Source: Volvariella volvacea V23
Taxonomy: Eukaryota; Basidiomycota; Agaricomycetes; Agaricales; Pluteaceae
NCBI GenBank assembly: GCA_000349905.1
Contig: KB722740.1
Coordinates: 659,133-723,132 of the forward strand
Reading direction: 5' to 3'
Length of the DNA: 64,000 nucleotides
This document shows positions 56,438 through 64,000 of this stretch, in pieces. Every line of letters begins with the position of its first letter. Position 1 is the first letter of the stretch. Under the pieces are notes generated by a model that had not been told where the DNA came from, ran no database searches, and worked only from the letters and a program-made list of their open reading frames with translations. The position numbers were made by a program, and so were the translations under genes.

Positions 56438-58602
56438 TTACAGTTCCTAAATGCACCAATTAATCGGTGTCAATAGGTTCAGATGATGACACTCACAATC
56501 ATGTTCAAGTTACCAGACAACAGACCTAATGAATTGGAGTGAGTTGGGATTGCTTGTATCGATTAAACGATGCACTTACGATTCTCCAAGATACAACCAT
56601 CAGGAATGTCGATGCGTTGACCCTCGTTCGCAACGACTATTATCAGGTGGCTTAGTTCAGGGTCTTGGGGTGGTCATAGCCAAACTTACCAATAACAGTA
56701 CCACGCAGAGTTACATTACGACCAAAGTACACATCCCCAGTGACAGTCAAGTGATCCAGCTCAAGGATCTTTGGAATCTTCTTGAATCGTTTTTGGAACT
56801 GTTGAATCTGCAAACAGACGTTTTCAAGTTCAGGACAGAGTGGAAGCGGAATCCAGGCTATAACAAACCTTCTTGAAGTGATCACCCAACTTAATGACGG
56901 GTGTGGTCTCGAACATTCGGTTCTCGTTGATCACAAGCTGGCCATGTTGAAGTGAATAGATATCACTCTTAATAAGAAGGAGATCGGAACAGCTCTTGAC
57001 GGGCAAGAAGCGCTTGCGTGGGACATTGATACCGTGCGCATTCTTGAAGTGCTTAATTGCAGCACCTGCAGCGGTTTCAAGCTATCAAACACACGTTACG
57101 CCAGACCAAATACGCCAATGTGCCTATTCCTACCTGGATGACGGCGTGGCCATCGTCAGTGATCTTGGGGTTAATGATAATTTCCAGTTCCATGCCCTCG
57201 CTTTCCATGATGCGCTTGAGTGCTGAAGCGTCACTAGTAAGGGACAAAAGCACGGATGAAGAAAAAATTGGCATACCCTTCAGGTTGATCCACAAGTTGT
57301 TGGTGTTGAAGATCTTGAATTTGCGAACTACGAGACATTGGCGTCGTTCGCATGGATCTAAGTATTATTACTCACCTGATTTGAAGTCCTCGACGTGCTC
57401 AGAGGGTACTTGAGCAATTTCTAGGAGGCGAATGGAGCCCTCATAGTCTAAGAGGAATTTTGTGTGAATAATAGAATGCAACACAAATTGCAAGACGCAC
57501 CAACAAGGGTACCACCCTTAACATCTGCCTTGGTCTTGTCGGTGACTTCCATGATAAACTCTGCGTTGGTGTCAATCATATGCTGTAAAATGGCCTCGTC
57601 CACGCTATAGATTTAGAAGGTGTAAGGAAAGAACGCGAAATACGATATGAGAAAACATACACGGCGCCCAAGTTGTCAGAGTTGGAGACGAAAAGGTACT
57701 CGCGTCCCTCGGCCAAGAGCTGATCAAGGACACCAGAATGCCAGAGGGCGTTGTAAAGATCACCGTGGCCTGGTGGATACCAATGCTTCTTGTCGTCATC
57801 AGCTCGCTTGGGGCAGGGAAGCAAGGTCTCCTTGAAGATTCTTGGGTAGCGGGACTGATTGAAGGTCGTGATGCGTAGCTGTTGGTTTGCATACTTCTTG
57901 ATGATCCTCAGGGTATCTTCGTGAGTGTTGAAGGAGGTCATCAAGATCAGAGGGACATCGACGCGATTGGTGGTGTTAAGGTGCTCGATCTGACGGACAG
58001 TGAGATCCAGGAAGGTCATGTCATCTTTGACCTCCAAAGCACTCTTGGCGCCGGTCATACCTAAATGGGAAGATGAGGGTGAAGATCGCGCGCGTAGATA
58101 GCGTCTACTGACCCATCGATGTACCAAGACCGCCATTGACCTTGAGGACGGCGAGTTTGTTCAAGTTTTTGGTATCCTTGAGCTGAGGAAGATCGGCATA
58201 TGGAATGATCTGATCTTCTGCGGGGGATTTGATGCGATCCCAGTCACTGTAGGTGATGGCTGTGATGAGCGAAATACTTCCACGAACAGCATGGGTGTGA
58301 CGTACAGGTCCTGACTCTTAGCGCGCTCGGACAAGTAGCGCGTGAAGAGATAGAAGAAGGACTGCATCTCGGTATCAAATGCCTGTGGGACAGATCTGGT
58401 TAGTGCGGGCGCTCACGATAAAATTGCATGGACGGACCTTTTTCGTGGGGGGATCGTCTACAGTCGCGACGAGATGGCTGATTTCATTGCGCATTGCCTT
58501 GGCGGCAACACCAGTGGTCGCGGTCTTGAAGTCGATGTGACTGGTGCCGCGCACACGCGCGTTGAAGGAGTCACTGCGAGGCATAAGATTGTTGGAGGAC
58601 AT
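56438..58602 (-). CDS. UGP1: UTP-glucose-1-phosphate uridylyltransferase (UGP1)
   Basis: Cytosolic enzyme making UDP-glucose for glycogen, beta-glucan wall and trehalose. It starts '[19 protein letters not shown]' at 58602. Catalytic landmarks: '[25 protein letters not shown]' (nucleotide-binding loop, over a splice), '[17 protein letters not shown]', '[16 protein letters not shown]', '[23 protein letters not shown]', '[17 protein letters not shown]', '[15 protein letters not shown]', '[11 protein letters not shown]', then '[25 protein letters not shown]' and the left-handed beta-helix tail '[23 protein letters not shown]', '[20 protein letters not shown]'. Ten or so exons. The last two residues depend on the final splice: stop at 56438 (ending 'IEL') is preferred over read-through ending a few codons earlier. 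Confidence 0.95.
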
Positions 58603-59876
58603 GCTAGAGGGGGGTGAGACGGCAGCAGGAAGGAGAGGATCGGTACGGACCTGAGATCGTGGATGTGGATGGGGGTGGTGGTTGTGGTGGAGATGAGCTG
58701 GGGGGCGGAATGAGTTCGGGTTATAAGAGGCCTAGGAGGGCGTTGTCTGTGATGACGTTTGTGTTGTTCTGCTTCTTCTACGGTTGCAAATTGGGAACTG
58801 GAATCTGGATCCAAACTGCCTGTGCTTGGTTCCTCACGGATAGGCTCGCAGATCCAAGATTTTGGACGGATGCCTCTTGGGGATGCGAGGAAGGAGGGGG
58901 CAGCAAGCGGCGAGGAGATCCTGGGAGACGAAGAATGGGGTTTTAAAGGCAGCGCGGAGAGGGTCAACTTTGTGCGGGCGTGTTGACTTGAAAGCTGATT
59001 TGAGTGATACAAACGTGCATGCATATACGATTCGGCTTTTTACCCAGTCGTTAACCGCTCGTCCGTCCGTCCCTTATTATCGTCCTGCCACTTGTGGTCT
59101 TTATAGCCCTTTTCTGACGCCAGTCCATTATATATGGATGTGATCAGATCCGTCTGCATGGCCCTGCGTCCCTTCTTATCAGCCGTGTCACCCAATCGCC
59201 CCTTCCGATGTTCTCCCTCCTTCTCTCCCCACGAGGTTACCTCTTCCAGCCGCTCGTCCTGGCTTTTTCTCCTTCGTTTTTCTCTCTCGACGCTCGCCTT
59301 GCCCTCCATGTCTCCTGTCATCTGTCCGGCACCCTGCTCATCCTCTTCCCACTCAGGGGCTCTGCTCTCCCGTGCCTTGAAAACTGCTCTTTACTTACCA
59401 CACTTTGAGTCCCTCACCCGTTTGCATTTGGAAATATTGTCATGTGCAGGGACACCCTGCCCAACGCCCTGTAGCCAGTCCGTCAGCATGCCCTCTTTCT
59501 CCTGAGCTCGGTTGGCCATAAATTGTCAGCTCGGGTATCAGGTCTTCACATTGCTCTGATGGGCGCGTTGTGCTGCCCAGCGCATACAATGGCTTGTTAT
59601 CGCATGGGTTCCATGAGCCTGTCATGGCTGTCGAATCTGCCCTTCTCAGGTTCACATCCCCCAATTTACAGTGGCTGGTGCGGTCCCTAGGTGTGAAATA
59701 ACATGGTGATATCCGATGGGCGCTGCTATTGTATATAATCCTGACAACCTGAATGGAAAACACGCCATAACGGGTGAGAACGTAGATAATCGTTTGACTG
59801 ATTGAAGGCGGTGGTGCACGGGCATTGGAATTATTGGCGAGTTATGGAAGCATTTATACACAGGCCATGCAGATCT
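58603..59876. other. UGP1 promoter and spacer
   Basis: About 1.3 kb. Close to UGP1 the minus strand is CT/Pro-codon rich and has open frames on both strands (for instance 188 codons at 58458-59024) of low complexity. 59150-59350 is pyrimidine-rich on the plus strand. I see no splice-supported gene; most is probably the UGP1 promoter and leader and the 3' UTR of the phosphoesterase. Confidence 0.45.
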
Positions 59877-61680
59877 CTACCAGTATGCCCAAAAGGTTAC
59901 AAGTACAAAAATAGAAATCGGGAAAATGGCAACATCGTGTATATCCCACCACACACGAGCCCAATATCCACGACGCCCGGAATAGATTGTCCCCCGTACG
60001 AGTCGACGAAGACGACTACGGGGGTCAAGTACAAATGGACCACAACGTCGACGTCTTGACGCAGACACATAAGGATCAACCACGGGAAGCGGGAGTGGGG
60101 CAGAAACAGACGTCATAGGGATGTCGTCCAAATCCCCATTGCCTGACCGATGTGAACTCGAACGGGGAAGGCTGATCAGCGGCATTCCGCGAACAGGATC
60201 CCGTCCCTGGCTGTAATGACGTCGAACGATAGCACTGTTACTGAGGAGCAACAGGATAACTGAAACGACCAGAAGGGGGGCGTAGATTGTGAGGTAAATC
60301 CCTAATTGATCAGGAAGCAGGCATAGTTCATCTGCATAGCCCCTCGTCGCCAGCGGAGCATTTGATTGAACTGGTGCTAAGGATAACACCTGGAAACCAG
60401 GTCGGCGTATGCCCATTGCTAATGATGGCGATTTTACAGTAACTTCACGGATATCAGACTCTTGGCCAGGATAAACTCCCGAATGAACATATTCGCAATA
60501 GTCATGGTCATCTCCGCTGCATTCTAGATCAGAAAGGAAGGTGCAAGTCAAGGTGGCTTACCTATATACGACAATAGGCCGAAGGGTATTCAACAAAAAT
60601 CGTGTTATTTCTGGACCTAGAGTGTTTTGGTAACCAAACCCGATCCCAGGACGGATGGTACCCCTTTCCCTCAATGACCCACAGCTGGTACCATTGGTAC
60701 GGGCCAAAGGGATATGAGAAAGAAGAATGGTTGGCTGGGAACCTGCTGGTGGTTACACAGATAAAAGCAACAAGCTAGGGAGAACGTGCCTTGACGAACG
60801 TTCTTAATAAAGTGGATTGGCTGTCCAACGGACGACTGCCATTGGTCGATGGTTTCACCATGAGCAATTCGCTCGGAGTCCTCTTCTACAAGCCCAGGGG
60901 CATTGATGAGCACAAAGGTGTAGCCCCCGATGGTGACCTCCGAGTTCAACGGGCCAAAATGGGAAATATATCGCGAATGCGCATCCTCGGAGAATTGGGA
61001 TGACGCTCGGAGGCTACACTAGTGTCAGTCACGACAAAGGGGATGATAATGACCCAAGTACCCTATATCATGATTTCCCGGGATGAAGTGATGTGGGGTT
61101 CCTTGATGCTGCTTAAACACGCTTTGGAACCTTTGGTAGTACTGCTCGTACCTGGTTTAGTTACGACTGATGAGCAATTACAGAAGCCAGGGGATCACTC
61201 ACTCTTCATCAGGCATGGATAACCGACCATTATCCATCATATCCCCCAGAAACATCACGACATCGGGTCTAGTCCGGCTCGCAGCTCGCCAACCTTTTCT
61301 CAAATTCAGGTCGACTATCCATTGGGATAGGAATGTAATAAGAGGCAATCGGCCAGGATAGGAACGTGAATCGAGAATTTGAGGGTCAGCAACGAGTAGG
61401 ACGTGTATCAAGTCCGAGGTTTGGTGGTTCTGTGCGATTCACTACATTCATACGTTGTACTCTTCCAGGGTTGCGTACAACTCACCACTAATGATGCAGG
61501 AAGCGGCCACTCGCAGAGGGCGATGGAATGAATGAAAGTGCCATACTCGAACCATATGGCAACTATTGTCCAGAGTAGTTGCAACACATTGACGAGGCGG
61601 ACGCGCATGCCAGTGACCAACAAGTACCGACCTGAGATTTGAATCCCGCTTCGATCTTGGCAACCTCGCATTTTCAACAC
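59877..61680 (-). CDS. Cdc1/Ted1/PGAP5-type ER metallophosphoesterase
   Basis: Membrane phosphoesterase of the family that removes ethanolamine phosphate from GPI anchors in the ER (yeast Cdc1 and Ted1, human PGAP5). N-terminal membrane helix ('VNVLQLLWTIVAIWFEYG'), then metal-binding motifs: 'HVLLVADPQILDSRSYPGR' (D-x-Q), 'DVVMFLGDMMDNGRLSM' (G-D), 'HFIPGNHDIG' (G-N-H-D), 'LSHIPLARTNGTSCG' (H) and 'VVYSGDDHDYCEYVHSG' (H-x-H-like). The C-terminus has two more membrane segments ('IYLTIYAPLLVVSVILLLL' and 'IFPISIFVLVTFWAYW'). The family's typical catalytic set is complete. The longest frame starts at 61680, but 61608 ('MRVRLVNVLQ') puts the membrane helix directly after the start and may be the real one. 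About seven exons. Confidence 0.88.
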
Positions 61681-62012
61681 AGCGTCTTAACCGCCTTCAC
61701 GCTTGAATACGCCATATGGTTCACGCGGCTTAAAACTTAAATGTTGGATCCCATGACAAGGAGCACGCGACGTTATATTTCGTACGTGTGCTCAGATCTG
61801 TTCGCCATGGAAGATGCCATAGTCGTCGGTAGAAGTCTCATAAACACAAGGTTATACAGTTCGCCCATGCTGCTGAGTATTTGTGACGACCAGGCGCTCC
61901 TATCTCAGGACCCCACATCTAGACTTGATTGCTGGTGTGCGTAGGTTCACTAATAGGGTACAATGATATCTATTGGAGTGGGTATGGCGGTAGCAGGAAG
62001 TGCCGGACAGAA
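61681..62012. other. Intergenic, no gene seen
   Basis: About 330 bp: promoter of the phosphoesterase gene and 3' UTR of the complex I subunit gene. A degenerate tRNA-like stretch touches its edge (see rejected items). Confidence 0.4.
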
Positions 62013-62351
62013 TCAGTGGTGCTCTGCGTGGCCATGGCCGTGCCCTTCTGCGAATGGGTTATGGCCCTGTAATAATTGTGAATACGGGTAAATTGAGTAG
62101 AAAAACGAGTTACCAGAAGCTTAGCACCGTCTTGTCTGGAGAACTTTTGTGTAAGATGACAATGAAGAATCGATATCCGGTCCTCTTACCTTGCACGGTA
62201 GAAGATGAAGAACCACATCGTGGCTCCGAGGGCTTTTGCCAGGAAGGTGTGCTTGAAACCGGGAAGGTGTGGATGGAAGCCAGGTCCTGCTGCTCCGTAT
62301 GTCAGATAATGTTGCAAGCACAGAAAAGCAACACCCACCGTGTCCTGCCAT
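62013..62351 (-). CDS. Small mitochondrial complex I subunit, NDUFB2/AGGG-like
   Basis: A 62-residue protein hidden in four short exons. It starts 'MAGHAGPGFHPHLPGFK' at 62351 after splicing out a 47-nt intron, continues 'HTFLAKALGATMWFFIFYRAR' (a single membrane helix), then 'QDGAKLL' from a 22-nt exon and ends 'GHNPFAEGHGHGHAEHH'. The helix followed by '[KR]-x-D-G-x-x-L-LGH-x-P-F' resembles the NDUFB2 (AGGG, B8-type) subunit of NADH:ubiquinone oxidoreductase, 'MWFWILW...LGHFPYP' in animals. The His-rich tail is typical of fungal versions. Identity as a complex I accessory subunit is likely but rests on a short match. Confidence 0.65.
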
Positions 62352-62484
62352 AACTTAATGCGGAGTTCTTCGAGCACGGCGGTTTGAGGAGGGTGAATGT
62401 TTGTTCGTATTTTGCAACCCAATCCAGCGGAATTGATTGAACGCTAAGTTAGGCGCGTCCACCACTCTCCACCTCGCGTCCATC
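62352..62484. promoter_or_regulatory. 133-bp divergent promoter, complex I subunit / PB1-like protein
   Basis: Opposed start codons 133 bp apart. The plus-strand side ends in a pyrimidine-rich leader ('CCACCACTCTCCACCTCGCGTCC'-type, 62459-62481). No TATA box seen. Confidence 0.45.
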
Positions 62485-64000
62485 ATGTCTGATGGCAGTA
62501 GAAAGCGCAAGCGTGAAGATGACCCTCCAAGAATTACATTTCACGCACAAAATCGGACGTTTGACCGCTTGTTTAGAGGTATGCATTCCCCTCACGATTG
62601 AAATGCCTCCATCTCCCTCACACGCGAGGCGGGGTTTTGTAGAGGAATCGTTGAGTGGACTGAAAGATGTTGTCAGGCGAAAACTTGGACTGCGCTCTGT
62701 GAATTGTATCCACCTTGTTCAACTTCGTGACGGTCAGAGGATAGATTTAGATGATGGTTCGTCCCTTTCAAGGTTACTAATCTAAAGCGTGCTCACAGCC
62801 ATTACAGATGATGACTTCGCTGCATTTTGCTCTGTTGCTTTTTCAAAACCTGCTATCGATGTATTAATAACTGTTACTGAAGAGACTGACGAAGTATCCC
62901 CAGTACGCGATTCACTTGGATGCTTGTACCATGGCTTATCTTTTCACCTCAGTCAGATAATGCTAATGCTCTTTCACACGAGCAAGCTGTGGGGCCCTTG
63001 CCTATTGTCAATCAACTACCGCCAAATGGTACCGCCCCCACCTCTGCTGGTCGGGTTAATACCCCATCTACGGGCGACACAGATGGCGAACCAAAGAAGA
63101 AGAAGCGCAAAAAACAGCAAGACAATGCTGCTCCACCAACTGAAAAGCATAAGACGCCTGCCGAAGGAAATGATACTGATACAGGCATTGTTTTCCCTGA
63201 CCTAAATAATGATTCCATTATTGAACGTATCCCACCATCTGAGCTTGCACCTGCTACACCCGTGTCAGAACCTACACAACCACCGAAAAAGCAGAGCCAC
63301 AAGAAAAAGCTACCACAGGAGACTAACACAACTACTACAAAGACTGCGCCGGCAAGCGGAGTAGCAGCTATGACTGAAGGGAACGAACCATCCTCCAAGC
63401 CTAGTACCAAAACGAAAGGGCCAGCCAAATCGAGGGCAAAAGCAAGGGCTGCAACCGCGGAACCATCAATCCCTGTCAGAAAGGATACCCCCTCCGGTAA
63501 TTGTATTTCAGTGTTGCGAAACTCATTTATCTAATATGCACTATCAGTTATTAGTGCTGTATTGGCTCCATCAGACCGGATGCTAGGTATTGTATTCTGT
63601 ATTGTGTCAGGACTATATTTGAATGGGCGTATCTAGAAGTTGAAGGATCTATTCCAAATGTGGATAAGGTGACAAGTGCGTTGTAGCTTCTCATTGACAC
63701 TGATACAAGCTAATCGGTTACAGCTAAGAAGCGGACGAAGAAGCTGAAAAAGGATGACGAGCCCTCAGAGCCCTCAACGAGCAACCAACAAGACGCGTCC
63801 ACCCGTAAGTGCGCCCACGTCTTCTCTGTGAGCTTTATTCAATCTATGGTACAGCACAGCCGGATGCCTCACCACAAGCTGAGCAGCCCCCCAAAAGATG
63901 TAGGTTGATCTTGAATCGGGTTTTATTCGAACTCACATTCAATGTAGCCAGACGAAACTCAGTCGCGAGTAACGCCAAACCTCCACAGAAGGATCTTTTC
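62485..64000 (+). CDS. PB1/ubiquitin-like domain protein with basic tail (5' part)
   Basis: Starts 'MSDGSRKRKREDDPPRITFH' at 62485. After two introns the first about 95 residues form a compact domain: 'RITFHAQNRTFDRLF', 'ESLSGLKDVVRRKLGL', 'IHLVQLRDGQRIDLDDDDDFAAF', 'IDVLITVTEE'. The order beta-helix-'LRDG'-acidic-'DDDFAAF'-beta resembles a PB1 or other ubiquitin-like fold. A long disordered region follows with several nuclear-type basic clusters ('EPKKKKRKKQQ', 'PPKKQSHKKKLP', 'KSRAKARA', 'AKKRTKKLKKDD'). The gene runs off the window end; further exons near 63722-63800 and 63855-63895 continue the Lys/Ser-rich tail. No known family name; the domain call is by eye. Confidence 0.7.

Noticed and set aside
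58458..59024. 188-codon minus-strand frame upstream of UGP1, considered as an N-terminal extension or separate gene.
   Set aside because: It overlaps the UGP1 first exon in another frame and is Pro/Ser/His-rich leader sequence; no splice join to UGP1 was found and UGP1 is complete from 58602.
61625..61716. tRNA-Ser(UGA)-like stretch on the minus strand: 'GGTTAAGACG' A-box-like segment, 'GTTGAAAA' anticodon-loop-like segment and 'GATTCAAATC' B-box-like segment.
   Set aside because: The T-stem, anticodon stem and acceptor stem do not pair, so it cannot fold as a tRNA; at most a decayed relic. It overlaps the extended N-terminus of the phosphoesterase, which is one reason to consider the start at 61608.

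Overview
The window comes from a filamentous basidiomycete nuclear genome, most likely an Agaricomycete. Genes are packed tightly on both strands. Nearly every gene is broken by many 44-62 bp GT-AG introns with short fungal branch-site/CT-rich ends, and there is no operon logic. Several gene models have basidiomycete character: a P5B ATPase with a long serine-rich N-terminus, a DUF4045-type protein with gelsolin repeats, and a DUF6533-like remnant. I cannot name the species. No transposon, rRNA gene, intact tRNA gene or CRISPR array was recognised.

Layout. 1-9.5 kb: 3' half of chaperonin CCT6 (+), histone H4K20 methyltransferase SET9 (-), a four-unit polyubiquitin gene (-), a FAM72-like zinc-ribbon protein (-) and, head to head with it, the rRNA-processing factor RRP17/NOL12 (+). 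10-24.4 kb: Golgi SNARE BOS1 (+), a metallo-beta-lactamase-fold enzyme (-), a Ser/Thr-rich single-pass surface protein (-), the P5B ATPase YPK9/ATP13A2 (-), an SDR oxidoreductase (+) and a microsomal P450 (-). 24.6-34.4 kb: nucleolar FKBP (-) and ARPC4 (+) as a divergent pair, a GNAT acetyltransferase (-), then a RAD5/HLTF-like helicase-ubiquitin ligase (-) sharing a 118 bp promoter with NSE4 of the SMC5/6 complex (+). 34.4-49 kb: gelsolin/DUF4045 protein (-), a GPI-type secreted protein (-), an orphan (+), ribosomal protein uS7/RPS5 (+) and two orphan, probably nuclear proteins (-). 49-64 kb: F-box protein (-) divergent from WDR83-like WD40 protein (+), LSM2 (-), a degenerate membrane-protein region, RPS8/eS8 (-), UGP1 (-), a Cdc1/Ted1/PGAP5-type metallophosphoesterase (-), a 62-residue complex I subunit (-) and the 5' end of a PB1-like nuclear protein (+).

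Most genes are housekeeping: protein folding, ubiquitin, ribosome, splicing, genome stability, secretion and GPI remodelling, cell wall precursors. The P450 and SDR are the only clear accessory-metabolism genes. The most unusual things found by reading splice junctions are extreme microexons in the RAD5-like gene (6 nt in the Walker A motif; 19, 9 and 10 nt in a row before helicase motif VI), its apparent N-terminal PARP-type zinc finger, three GC-AG introns, first exons consisting only of the start codon, and an intron at the same codon in polyubiquitin repeats 2 and 4. Exon boundaries were assigned by hand from splice signals and protein-family expectation; those given to the base were checked for phase.
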